Assembly (NCBI GenBank): GCA_963736685.1
Contig: CAVTPZ010000015.1
Coordinates: 176,287 to 240,286, forward strand
DNA from: DASUPK01 sp963736685
GTDB taxonomy: Bacteria > Actinomycetota > Thermoleophilia > Solirubrobacterales > 70-9
Direction: 5' to 3'
DNA length: 64,000 nt
Shown here: in pieces, positions 24,683 to 33,217 of the stretch
Layout: each line of letters opens with the position of its first letter
How positions within the stretch are numbered: the first letter of the stretch is position 1
Notes under the pieces: model-generated
Told to the model about the DNA's origin: nothing
What the model saw: only the letters and a program-made list of their open reading frames with translations
The model's database searches: none
Made by a program: the position numbers and the translations under genes

Positions 24683-25796
24683 TGCGTCCCACGAGCTCAT
24701 CGACCTTGAAGATCACGATTCCGACCTCGAGGCCTGAAGCGAGGGAGAGAAGCAGGATCCTGTCGTCCTCGGCGAAGCGGCCCTCCCTCAGGTACTTGCT
24801 CAGAGCGACGAAATGCGTCGTCGATGCCGTATTGCCAAGTTCGTCGACAGTGATCACCACGTGCTTCGGCGTTGAACTGAAACGTTCGGAGAACTCGGCC
24901 ATCGCCTTCTTGATCGCCCGTGCGGAGGTCTGATGGGGGATCAGATAGTCGATTTCGTCGAACTCGAGCCCGGCCTGATCGAGCACCTCGCGCAGCATCG
25001 GGACCGCGTCCTCGGTCGCCACCCTGTGGATCTCTCGGGCATTGGTGTGCATTGTCACCCCGGGGCCGATTGTGGCGGGGAAGGCCACGCACAGGCGGCT
25101 GTGCTCGGACAGCGTCGTGAAGCCAGCCACCTCGATCCCGGGGGCGCCCTCGGGAGCGCGCTCGAGGATCGCGGCGGCGCCGGCGTCGCCGAGGGTCAGC
25201 GAGGCGAGCTGGTCATCCATCACCGTGCGGACCTCCTGGGCGGCGTTGCGGCCGAGCTCCGAGATGTACTCGCCGCTGACGACCATCCCGCGCTGGATCC
25301 TGCCCTGTCGGATCAGGTCGTTGAGGATGAAGACGCCGGTCATCATCCCCGCGCAGGCGTTGGAGATGTCGAAGCTGATCGCGCGCTGGGCGCCGAGCGC
25401 CTCCTTCAGCGACACGCTCACCGGCGGCTCCAGCTGCAGTCGCAGGCCACCGACGTGGCGGCTGATGCTCGACACGATCAGCGTGTCGAGGTCCTCCGGA
25501 GCACAGTCCGCGTGCGTGAGCGCGTCGCGAGCCGCAGCGAGCGCGAGCGTGTAGGAGTCCTCGCCCTCGGCGACGACATGGCGCTCGCGGATACCCGTCA
25601 GCTGCTCGAGCTGGATGTCGGTTTCGTGCTTCGTGCTCGCCATCAGCTCGTCGGTGCTCAGCCGCCGCTCGGGAATCGACGCGCCGATGCCGGCGAACCG
25701 GCTCGTGTACGGACCACCGCGCAGCGAGCCGTCAACACCGCCCTCCAACGCCATCCAATGCTCGTCGCCCGTGCCCGACACCTCGCGCTTCTCCAT
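24666..25796 (-). CDS. 3-oxoacyl-ACP synthase III-like (KAS III/OleA-type) ketosynthase
   Basis: A 376-residue thiolase-fold enzyme with all three catalytic residues: Cys148 in ISNACAGM, His288 in LIPHQTSARAI and Asn322 in ELGNTAS. It would condense acyl-CoA or acyl-ACP units. Start at 25796 is chosen because the longer frame upstream is antisense to other genes; Met at 25754 is possible. It is followed by the degenerate paralogue and a CMD protein, an arrangement suggesting a small ketide or fatty-acid derivative. Confidence 0.88.
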   Translation of the reverse strand: MEKREVSGTGDEHWMALEGGVDGSLRGGPYTSRFAGIGASIPERRLSTDELMASTKHETDIQLEQLTGIRERHVVAEGEDSYTLALAAARDALTHADCAPEDLDTLIVSSISRHVGGLRLQLEPPVSVSLKEALGAQRAISFDISNACAGMMTGVFILNDLIRQGRIQRGMVVSGEYISELGRNAAQEVRTVMDDQLASLTLGDAGAAAILERAPEGAPGIEVAGFTTLSEHSRLCVAFPATIGPGVTMHTNAREIHRVATEDAVPMLREVLDQAGLEFDEIDYLIPHQTSARAIKKAMAEFSERFSSTPKHVVITVDELGNTASTTHFVALSKYLREGRFAEDDRILLLSLASGLEVGIVIFKVDELVGRNGHDH

Positions 25797-25952
25797 CCAC
25801 CCATTTTCAGCAACCGCGCGAGCCTTGTAATCCGTGCTAAGCACGCATCCAGCGACTTGGCGGCACCGACCAGAAAGTGCGCCACGAGCGAGACGATCGC
25901 GAGGAGGATGCCCGCGAGAATACGCCCTGAGGCTCGACCGGAAGGAGTCGTG

Positions 25953-26484
25953 ATGCCCACCGATCATCCAGCACATCCAGTGGCTGACCCGGCGCACAAC
26001 GGCCACAAGACGCTCGGCAGCCGGCTGCACCGCTTCCTCATTCCCGGTCCCCAAGCTGAAGCCGCCGATCAGTCCGGCCTTGCTGAAGCGGGAAGAGGAG
26101 CGGGCGAGCGCGAGGCAGAACCGGGTCGCGGATGTGATCACCGCCTTCTCGGGCTCGATGCTGTTCGTCTACCTCCACATCATCTGGTTCGGTTGCTGGA
26201 TCGGCTTTGGGGTGGAGGACTATCCATTCGGCCTGCTGACGATGATCGTCTCGCTGGAGGCGATCTTCCTCTCCACCTTTGTGATGATCTCCCAGAACCG
26301 CGCCGACGCGAGACGCCAGGTGATCGCCGACGAGCAGTGGAAGATGGTCCAGGTGGAGGACAAGCAGAACGTCGAGCTGATCGACCTCTCCAGGCAGATC
26401 CTGGAGCTGACCAAGGAGGTCCGCTCGCTGACGGATCCGACCCTCCCGAACCCCGCACCCGCGCCGCGCAAGTCCTCCAGGTAG
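25953..26484 (+). pseudogene. DUF1003-like membrane protein, frameshifted near 26050
   Basis: The start ATG 25953 has GGAAGGAG upstream. The first frame gives a His-rich N-terminus to LHRFLIPGP. At the CCCC run 26049-26052 the frame must move by one (one extra C) to continue KLKPPISPALLKREEERASA, then two membrane helices (ITAFSGSMLFVYLHIIWFG and LTMIVSLEAIFLSTFVMIS) and QNRADARRQVIADEQWK, which are DUF1003 hallmarks. With one base removed the protein would be about 176 residues. DUF1003 function is unknown. The indel could be a sequence error. Confidence 0.82.
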
Positions 26485-26529
26485 GGCCAGGACTTCGCGC
26501 ACGGCCACCCATGAAAGGACGTATCGCCA

Positions 26530-27005
26530 ATGAACGAAAGGACATCGCCAAGCCACGCCGAGGACGAAGTGATCCGCCGCGGGACGGTTTCCTGGCTCAC
26601 GCACCCTCCCTCGGGCAAGGCACGCATCGAAGCGGACAGTTTCGCCTTCCACGCGCTCGCGGTGTCGTTGCCCGAGGGTGACCCGTTTCCTTATGAGGCG
26701 ACCCCTGGTGAGCTGCTGGCCATCACGCACGCCATCTTTCTGGCCACCGCTCTCTCGGAAGCACTCGCCCAAGCGGGTCCCCTGCAAACGAGATCGTCGT
26801 CGAGGCTGCGTGCACCTTCGCGGGTCCGGTACAGGGTCGAGAGTTGAGCGCGATTGATATCCACGTTCGGGGCCGGGTTCCCGGGCTCGACCCGGAGGCC
26901 TTCAGCGAGGCGGCCGCCGGGGCGCGGCGCCAGGCTCTGCGTTCCGGTGGCGTCCGGGAGGCCGTTGTCGGCGAGCTTCAAACGGAGCTCGCGCGATCGG
27001 GCTGA
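26530..27005 (+). pseudogene. OsmC-family peroxiredoxin, frameshifted near 26780
   Basis: First frame from ATG 26530: EVIRRGTVSWLTHPP, FPYEATPGELLAITHAIFL, ALSEALAQAG, an OsmC/Ohr N-terminal half. At the CCCC run 26779-26782 one base seems missing; the next frame continues ANEIVVEAACTFAGPVQGRE and LSAIDIHVRGRVPGLDPEAF to ELQTELARSG. Here the second active-site Cys is in EAACTFAG, but the first Cys position reads THAIFL, without Cys, so peroxidase activity would be impaired even if the frame were restored. A fragment of its 3' end recurs at 55867. Confidence 0.8.
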
Positions 27006-27270
27006 CCCGTCACGCTCGCCGCTGGGCAGGTCGTCAGCCGCCCAAGCAGGCAGACGTCGATCCTCTTGCGAGAGAGATCCAGATCAGCCTGCAACATGTG
27101 TTGGCGCCTTCGATCAGCTCACCTCAGGTACCGGTGGAGCGCCTTGCGAAGCACCGATGAAGTCGTTCATCGTCACTTGTTGCGCGCTGGGCGAGAACGT
27201 CACGTGGCTCGGGTTGAGCCGGACCGACTCGACGACGGGTCTCGATGCCGCGATCGTTCGCGGCCAACGC

Positions 27271-28080
27271 TTAGCGCTCGGGGCCCGCCAGCGCTCGGGC
27301 GATGGCCCGGTAGGCCTGGGCGTTGAACGCGAGCCCGACATGGGTGCCGCTGACGCGGATGTTGTCCGCGTAGGGAACGACGCACGACTGCCAGCGGACC
27401 ACCCCATCGTCCTCTGAATAGATGCTCGTCAAGCGGACGGATTCCGGAAACGGCGCCGAGTAGGCCTCGGTGAAGGCGCAATCGCAGGTCTCGGTCAGGC
27501 ATGTCGAGCGATCGCCACCGCGCGTGGTGCGCCTGTGCCACGCTCGCACGAGCGCCACCGCCGCCTCAGTCGGCGCGCTGACCGCCAGCTGATCGTTAAG
27601 TCCACCGCCGAGCCCGATCACGTGCGAGACGAGGTCGGGCCGTCGTGCCGCGAGCGCTTTGCCGAGATGGGCACCACGGCTGTGGCCGACCACGGCGACA
27701 CGACGTCCGTGCCGATCCGCGAGCGACTGGGCCCGCCGCTCGACGCGGCGGAGGGCATCGTCCGAGCACGACACGTTGGCAACGAAGTTGGCGCCTCCCG
27801 GCCTGTAGCCGATCCGGCGGAGCCACAAGCCCATCGTCGCCAGGGTGTAGTCCCCAGCCAGGAACCCCGGGAGCAGCAGGACCGGGCGGCCATCGCCATG
27901 CGGGATCCCCCGCCCACGCAGGACCGGGTTGACCAACAAGCGCGCAGCGTCCAATTGCCAGCGGACCTCGCCGAGGTGGTTCCCCCACCATCGAGACTCA
28001 GCGGAGCCCGCGGGTTGTTGCGGAGTCACGGTGCCGAACAGTATTGCGAGTTGCTCGGCGACGGCAGTTGTGCTGCTCAC
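27271..28080 (-). CDS. Alpha/beta hydrolase (lipase-like), module copy 1
   Basis: A 269-residue alpha/beta hydrolase: oxyanion region PVLLLPGFLAGDYTLATMG, nucleophile elbow VVGHSRGAH (Ser in GHSRG), and the likely acid and base in YSEDDGVV and GTHVGLAF. There is no signal peptide. It is divergent from the phaC operon (about 100 bases between starts), and the same gene pair recurs at 60933-61967. It may hydrolyse acyl esters or polyester oligomers; this rests on context. The bases from 27006 to 27270 hold no recognisable gene. Confidence 0.85.
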   Translation of the reverse strand: MSSTTAVAEQLAILFGTVTPQQPAGSAESRWWGNHLGEVRWQLDAARLLVNPVLRGRGIPHGDGRPVLLLPGFLAGDYTLATMGLWLRRIGYRPGGANFVANVSCSDDALRRVERRAQSLADRHGRRVAVVGHSRGAHLGKALAARRPDLVSHVIGLGGGLNDQLAVSAPTEAAVALVRAWHRRTTRGGDRSTCLTETCDCAFTEAYSAPFPESVRLTSIYSEDDGVVRWQSCVVPYADNIRVSGTHVGLAFNAQAYRAIARALAGPER

Positions 28081-28182
28081 ACAACCAACGGGACCAATTT
28101 CGCGCCTCAGCCCAACGACAAGGCCCCTCAGCGGGCGTACTTTCTCCGCCCAGTCAACGACAAAGGTGATGGAGGTTCCAGG

Positions 28183-28293
28183 ATGAAGATGACCAAGACG
28201 CAGCAGGAGGAAAAGCTCTCACTGGGCTTGATGCTGGCTTCGCTCATGATCTGCAACGTGGGGTTCTTCATTTTCATCGCCCCCTACGGCTGA
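28183..28293 (+). CDS. Conserved 36-residue single-helix membrane protein, copy 1
   Basis: A short frame starting MKMTKTQQEEKLSLGLMLAS and ending FFIFIAPYG, with GGAGG upstream of ATG 28183. It has a charged N-terminal 12 residues and one hydrophobic helix. Its stop overlaps the first ATG of the PHA-synthase-like gene (TGATG). The paralogue at 61848 keeps the same pattern (EKLSLGFLLATIVISNLGFF) although about half of the flanking bases differ, so the reading frame is under selection. No family is recognised; a membrane tether or helper for the polymerase is a guess. Confidence 0.7.
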   Translation: MKMTKTQQEEKLSLGLMLASLMICNVGFFIFIAPYG

Positions 28294-30098
28294 TGGGGAG
28301 TAGGTTTGTCGTGACGCCCCGGGACGTGGGTATCAGGAGACGATCGGAGGCCGGCTGGACGATGGCGAGCCCGACGAAGACTTCCAGCGAGGCGCACGAC
28401 GCGGAGGCCACCGAAGCCGCCGCCGACCAACGAGACCTGAGCGCGCCGCTGGACGTGCTGCTCACCGAGGCCACCTACAGCCCGCGCCAGCGCTTCTTCG
28501 CCGCCGACGCCACGCTCAGGTTCGGGTCCTCCCTGGTGCGTCGGCCGAAGGCGGTTGCTCGTCGGGTCACGGGACTGGCGCGCGAGCTCGGCCGGGTGGC
28601 GGCCGGTGACGCGGAGATCGCGCCCTCGCGCGGGGACCGCCGGTGGAGCGATCGCTCCTGGACGGAGAACCCAATCTTCCATCGCCTGATGCAGGCCTAT
28701 CTGGCAACCGGGACGGCGCTCGACGGGCTGATCCGCGACGCCGACCTCGACCTCCAAACCGAACGGCGGGTCCGTTTCCCGATCGAGAACCTCCACGACG
28801 CCCTCTCACCGGCCAACTTCCCGTGGTCGAACCCGGCAGCGATCAAAGCCGCTGTCTCAACCCGTGGCGCAAGCTTCCTCCGCGGCGGGGAGCAGTTCGC
28901 CTCCGACATGCGAAGCGCGCCGCGGCTGCCGTCGATGGTCGATACGACCAAATTCGAGGTCGGCAGCAACCTCGCCGTCACCCCGGGCTCGGTGATCCAC
29001 CGGGAGGATGCCTTCGAGCTGATCCAGTACGCGCCGCAGACCGGCGAGGTCCGCTCGGTCCCGCTGCTGCTGGTGCCGCCGATGATCAACAAGTTCTACA
29101 TCGCCGACCTGGCGCCCGGCCGCAGCCTGGTCGAGTACCTGCTCAGCCAGGGCCAGCAGGTCTTCGTCGTCTCTTGGCGCAACCCCGAGGCCGAGCACGG
29201 CAGCTGGGGCCTCGACACCTACGCTGAGGCGATCCTCAAAGGACTCGACGTCTCCTGCGCAGTGGCGGAGTCCGAACAGGCGCAGCTCCTCGCCTTCTGC
29301 GGCGGGGGGATCGCCGGTGCCTGCGCCGCCGGACACCTGGCGGCGATCGACGAGCAGGACCAGCTCGCTGGGCTGACGCTGGGTGTCTGCGTGCTCGACA
29401 ACGAGCAGTCCGGGGTCCCCAGCGCGTTCGTCAACCGCGATCTCGCACGCGCGGCGCTCTCGGTGTCCGCCCGCAAGGGCTACCTGGACGGTTCAGCCCT
29501 CGCCGAATTGTTCGCCTGGTTGCGCCCCAACGACCTGATCTGGGGCTACGTCGTCAACAACTACCTGCTCGGGCAGCGCCCGCCCGCGTTCGACATCCTC
29601 TTCTGGAACCAGGACACGACGCGCCTGGCAGCCGGCCTGCACCGCGACTTCATCCAGATCGCGCTCGACAACCCGCTGGTCGAGCCGGGTGCGCTCGAGT
29701 TGCTCGGGACGCCGATAGACCTTGGCCAGGTGACCATCGACAGCTATGTGGTCGCCGGGATCTCCGATCACATCACGCCGTGGGAGAACTGCCAGCGCAC
29801 TGCGCGAATGCTCGGCGGCGACACCCGCTTCGTGCTTTCGACGAGTGGGCATATCGCGGCGATCGTCAACCCGCCGGACAATCCGAAGGCGAGCTACCGC
29901 GTGGCCGAGGAAGGCGAGCACGGGGACCCGGACGCGTGGCTCGCGACGGCTGAGAAGCGCCCCGGCAGCTGGTGGGAGGACTGGAACGCCTGGTTGGCCG
30001 AGCGCTCGGGACCGATGCGCGAGGCGCCGCAGCGGGTCGGCAGCCGTGAGTACAGGCCGAAGGGAAAGGCTCCCGGCACGTACGTGCTCGCGAACTGA
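28293..30098 (+). CDS. phaC: Poly(3-hydroxyalkanoate) synthase-like protein, copy 1
   Basis: A 601-residue PhaC-type alpha/beta enzyme. The nucleophile is Cys336 in the lipase-like box AFCGGGIAGA, with Asp492 (GISDHITPW) and His520 (STSGHIAAI); spacing (156 and 184 residues) is close to class I PhaC (C319/D480/H508). Other PhaC text: VPPMINKFYIADLAPGRSLV, VFVVSWRNP, NYLLGQRPPAFDILFWNQD. Class I/II enzymes polymerise hydroxyacyl-CoA. ATG 28293 is used; a later Met is possible. Neighbours are two CoA ligases and an acyl-CoA dehydrogenase. No PhaA, PhaB or phasin is seen, so the product might not be ordinary PHB. Confidence 0.9.
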   Translation: MGSRFVVTPRDVGIRRRSEAGWTMASPTKTSSEAHDAEATEAAADQRDLSAPLDVLLTEATYSPRQRFFAADATLRFGSSLVRRPKAVARRVTGLARELGRVAAGDAEIAPSRGDRRWSDRSWTENPIFHRLMQAYLATGTALDGLIRDADLDLQTERRVRFPIENLHDALSPANFPWSNPAAIKAAVSTRGASFLRGGEQFASDMRSAPRLPSMVDTTKFEVGSNLAVTPGSVIHREDAFELIQYAPQTGEVRSVPLLLVPPMINKFYIADLAPGRSLVEYLLSQGQQVFVVSWRNPEAEHGSWGLDTYAEAILKGLDVSCAVAESEQAQLLAFCGGGIAGACAAGHLAAIDEQDQLAGLTLGVCVLDNEQSGVPSAFVNRDLARAALSVSARKGYLDGSALAELFAWLRPNDLIWGYVVNNYLLGQRPPAFDILFWNQDTTRLAAGLHRDFIQIALDNPLVEPGALELLGTPIDLGQVTIDSYVVAGISDHITPWENCQRTARMLGGDTRFVLSTSGHIAAIVNPPDNPKASYRVAEEGEHGDPDAWLATAEKRPGSWWEDWNAWLAERSGPMREAPQRVGSREYRPKGKAPGTYVLAN

Positions 30099-30112
30099 CG
30101 GACAGCGGGCCG

Positions 30113-31606
30113 ATGAATCTCGCGGAGAACCTCACTGCCACCGCCCTGAGGCATGGTGACCGCGTCGCGCTGAAACTCGACGACACCGAGCTCACCTACT
30201 CGCAGCTCGACGGCGCGTCCGCCCACGTCGCGGGGATGCTGAGAGCGAAGGGGGTTGGCCCCGGCGACCGGGTCGGGGTGATGCTCCCGAACGTCCCTTA
30301 CTTTCCCGTCGTCTACTACGGGATCCTTCGTCTCGGCGCCGTCGTCGTGCCGATGAACGTGCTGCTGAAGAGGCGCGAGGTCGGCTATTACCTCTCCGAT
30401 CCCGAGGCTGAGCTGCTGTTTGCGTGGCACGGCTTTGCCGATGACGCCGAGGAAGGGGCGAGGGAGGCCGGCGCCGAGCTCGTTCTCGTCGTTCCCGATG
30501 AGTTCGAGAACCTGGTCGGGGGGGCGGAGCCGATCGTCGATGTCGCGGACCGTGCTGCCGACGACACTGCCGTCATCCTGTACACGTCGGGGACGACCGG
30601 GACGCCGAAAGGGGCCGAGCTCACGCACGCGAACCTGACCCAGAACGTCGTGACCACGCTCGAAACGCTGATCGAGGCGGCCCCCCACGACGTCATCCTC
30701 GGCGCCTTGCCGCTGTTTCACTCCTTCGGCCAGACCTGCGGGCTCAACGTGGCCGTGTCCGCCGCCGCCTGCCTGACGCTGATCCCGCGATTTGATGCCG
30801 GCAAGGCGCTCGAGATCATCGAGCGGGATCGGGCGACCGTGTTCGAGGGTGTGCCCACGATGTACGGCGCGCTTCTCAACCACCCCGAGCGGGAGCGCTT
30901 CGACACATCTTCGCTGCGGCTCTGTGTCTCCGGCGGCGCTGCGCTCCCGGTCGAGCTACTGGGGGCGTTCGAGGACGCCTTCGGCTGCACGATCCTCGAG
31001 GGATATGGACTCTCGGAGACCTCACCGGTCGCCTCCTTCAACCATCCGCACCGGGAGCGCAAGCCCGGCTCGATCGGGATTCCGATCGCGGGGGTGGAAA
31101 TGAAGCTGATCAGCAACGACGGCTCGGAGCCGCCGGAGGAAGAGCGGGGAGAGATCGCGATCCGCGGCCACAACGTGATGAAGGGCTATTGGAAGCGGCC
31201 TGACGCAACCGCGGATGCGATCGACGCCGACGGCTGGTTCAAGACCGGCGACGTCGGCAGGCGCGATTCCGACGGCTACTTCTTCATCGTCGACCGGAAG
31301 AAGGACCTGATCATCCGCGGCGGCTACAACGTCTACCCGCGAGAGATCGAGGAGGTGCTCTACGAGCACCCGGCGGTCGCCGAGGCGGCGGTGATCGGGA
31401 TGCCTCACGACGAGTTTGGCGAGGAAGTGGGCGCCGCAGTTGCGCTCAAGGACGGCGCCGAATGCTCCGAGGAGGAGCTCCGCGAGTACGTCAAGTCGCA
31501 GGTCGCCGCGTACAAGTACCCGCGGCGTGTCTGGTTCCTCGACGAGCTCCCCAAGGGCCCGACCGGGAAGATCCTGAAGCGGGAGATCGAGGCGCCCATC
31601 CGATGA
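30113..31606 (+). CDS. AMP-dependent acyl-CoA synthetase (FadD-type), copy 1
   Basis: A 497-residue ANL-family ligase: P-loop YTSGTTGTPKGAELTH, GYGLSETSP, and the hinge-side KTGDVGRRDSDGYFFIVDR and PTGKILKRE with the catalytic Lys near the end. It activates a carboxylic acid to its CoA ester, probably medium or long chain. It lies 14 bases after phaC and its stop overlaps the acyl-CoA dehydrogenase start (ATGA). A second copy begins at 63758. Confidence 0.93.
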   Translation: MNLAENLTATALRHGDRVALKLDDTELTYSQLDGASAHVAGMLRAKGVGPGDRVGVMLPNVPYFPVVYYGILRLGAVVVPMNVLLKRREVGYYLSDPEAELLFAWHGFADDAEEGAREAGAELVLVVPDEFENLVGGAEPIVDVADRAADDTAVILYTSGTTGTPKGAELTHANLTQNVVTTLETLIEAAPHDVILGALPLFHSFGQTCGLNVAVSAAACLTLIPRFDAGKALEIIERDRATVFEGVPTMYGALLNHPERERFDTSSLRLCVSGGAALPVELLGAFEDAFGCTILEGYGLSETSPVASFNHPHRERKPGSIGIPIAGVEMKLISNDGSEPPEEERGEIAIRGHNVMKGYWKRPDATADAIDADGWFKTGDVGRRDSDGYFFIVDRKKDLIIRGGYNVYPREIEEVLYEHPAVAEAAVIGMPHDEFGEEVGAAVALKDGAECSEEELREYVKSQVAAYKYPRRVWFLDELPKGPTGKILKREIEAPIR

Positions 31607-32829
31607 ACAGCCCCGAGAAAGCCGCTTCACCGACCGCGGAGCCGGCCGATCCCGACATCGGCATCGCCCTGGGGACGGATTACTTCCTGATCCGGGACCA
31701 ACTGACCGGTGAGGAGCTCGACTACCTCGAGCGCACCCGCCGCTTCGTCGAGGACGAGGTCCTGCCGGTCATCGGCGACTACTGGGAGAAAGCCGAGTTC
31801 CCGATCGAGCTGGCGCGTAGGCTCGGCGATCTCGGTCTGATCGGCGACGGGATAGAGGGTTACGGCTGCCCTCCGATGAGCCCCCTTGCTGCCGGCCTGA
31901 TCCACATGGAGCTCAATCGCGGCGATGGCAGCCTCGGCGTCTTCTGCGGCGTGCAGGGCGGCCTGGCGATGCGCTCGATCGCCGAGCTGGGGTCCGAGGA
32001 GCAGAAGCAGCGCTGGCTGCCGAAGCTGGCCCGCTGCGAGAAGCTGGGCGCCTTCGCGCTTACGGAGCCCGAACACGGCTCCGATGCCGTCGCGCTCGAG
32101 ACCTCCGCCCGCCGCGACGGCGATGAGTGGGTGATCAACGGGTCCAAGCGCTGGATCGGCAACGGCTCGATCGCCGACGTGATCGTCGTCTGGGCGCGCG
32201 ACGCCGACGACGGCCAGGTGAAGGGATTCCTGGTCGAGAAGGGGGCGTCAGGCTACGACGCTGAGAAGATCGAGCGCAAGGGCTCTGTGCGAGCCGTCTG
32301 GCAGGCCCAGATCGAGCTGCGGGACGTGCGGGTTCCGGAGGCCTGCCGGCTGCCGGCGGCGAACAGCTTCAAGGACACCGCTCGGATCCTGGTCGGCACT
32401 CGCAGCGTCTGCGCGTTCGCGGCGCTCGGCCACGCGGTCGCCGCCTATGACTCAGCGCTGAGCTACTGCCGCCAGCGCAAACAGTTCGGAAAGCCCCTGG
32501 TCAGCTTCCAGATCGTTCAGGAGCGGCTCGCCAAGATGCTGGCCGAGGTCACCTCGATGCAGCTCTACTGCCTGCAGCTGGGACGGTTGGTCGAGCAGGA
32601 GAATCTGCGCGACACGATCGCCGGGCTCGCGAAGATGAACAACACCACCCGCGCGCGCGAGGTGATCGCCGAGGCACGCGACCTGCTCGGCGGCAACGGG
32701 ATCCTGCAGGACTACCACGTGATCCGCCACATGGCGGACATCGAGGCGATCCACACCTTCGAGGGCACTGCGACGATGCAGGCGCTGATCGTGGGTCGAG
32801 ACATCACCGGCGTCAGCGCCTTCACCTAG
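31603..32829 (+). CDS. Acyl-CoA dehydrogenase (glutaryl-CoA dehydrogenase-like)
   Basis: A 408-residue flavoprotein from ATG 31603. FAD and substrate motifs: GAFALTEPEHGSDA, WVINGSKRWIGNG, RQRKQFGKPLVSFQIVQ, ARDLLGGNGI. The catalytic base lies in IHTFEGTATMQALIVGRDIT, matching the Glu-Gly-Thr arrangement of the glutaryl-CoA dehydrogenase branch. It oxidises an acyl-CoA made by the upstream ligase. This gene has no second copy within the window, but the second module is cut at base 64000 just before where it would be. Confidence 0.92.
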   Translation: MNSPEKAASPTAEPADPDIGIALGTDYFLIRDQLTGEELDYLERTRRFVEDEVLPVIGDYWEKAEFPIELARRLGDLGLIGDGIEGYGCPPMSPLAAGLIHMELNRGDGSLGVFCGVQGGLAMRSIAELGSEEQKQRWLPKLARCEKLGAFALTEPEHGSDAVALETSARRDGDEWVINGSKRWIGNGSIADVIVVWARDADDGQVKGFLVEKGASGYDAEKIERKGSVRAVWQAQIELRDVRVPEACRLPAANSFKDTARILVGTRSVCAFAALGHAVAAYDSALSYCRQRKQFGKPLVSFQIVQERLAKMLAEVTSMQLYCLQLGRLVEQENLRDTIAGLAKMNNTTRAREVIAEARDLLGGNGILQDYHVIRHMADIEAIHTFEGTATMQALIVGRDITGVSAFT

Positions 32830-32863
32830 CCACTCACCAACAGACCAACCAAGGAGTTCGACC

Positions 32864-33217
32864 GTGATCCAGCACATCGCTTTGCTGAAGCTGAAGCCGG
32901 GGGTATCCGACGAGCAGATCGAGGAGGCCTTCGAGGCCGGCAGCGAGCTGCCGAATGAGATCCCCGGCTTGATGCGGCTCAGCTACGGCCGCGACCGCTC
33001 CGATCCGGCCCACGGCTTCGGCCTCGCGTCGGTCGTCGAGCTGAAGGATGAGGACGCGCTGGACCGGTATCTCAACCACCCCAGTCGCCTCGAGTACCTG
33101 GAGACCCACGTCGATCCGCTGACCGAGGAGCGGATCGAGCTCGCCATCCCTTCGGAGGGCGTTCACACGCCCACGATTGCGACCTGGTACTGGGGTATCG
33201 CGGGAGGTCTCGACTAG
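32864..33217 (+). CDS. Dabb (stress-responsive A/B barrel) domain protein
   Basis: A 117-residue protein from GTG 32864 with AAGGAG upstream. The ferredoxin-like Dabb fold is recognised from MIQHIALLKLKPGVSDEQIE at the start and the regularly spaced GLMRLSYGRD, GLASVVELKDEDALDRY and HPSRLEYLET. Members are small dimeric proteins, some cyclising polyketides, others of unknown function. It is last in the phaC operon and overlaps the convergent CrtI-like gene end by 4 bases. Confidence 0.85.
   Translation: MIQHIALLKLKPGVSDEQIEEAFEAGSELPNEIPGLMRLSYGRDRSDPAHGFGLASVVELKDEDALDRYLNHPSRLEYLETHVDPLTEERIELAIPSEGVHTPTIATWYWGIAGGLD

Noticed and set aside
22119..25796. OleABCD-type long-chain olefin cluster
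   Set aside because: A KAS III and an extended SDR are present, but no adjacent OleB-type hydrolase or OleC ligase, and the second ketosynthase and CMD protein do not belong to that pathway.
24933..26681. 582-codon plus-strand frame
   Set aside because: It is antisense to the KAS III gene for most of its length and merges into the DUF1003 N-terminus at the end. Only the part from ATG 25953 is real; the rest is a high-GC shadow.
27006..27270. Possible short plus-strand gene (MKSFIVTCCALGEN…)
   Set aside because: It has no ribosome binding site, runs into the antisense of the hydrolase gene and has no counterpart in the second module.
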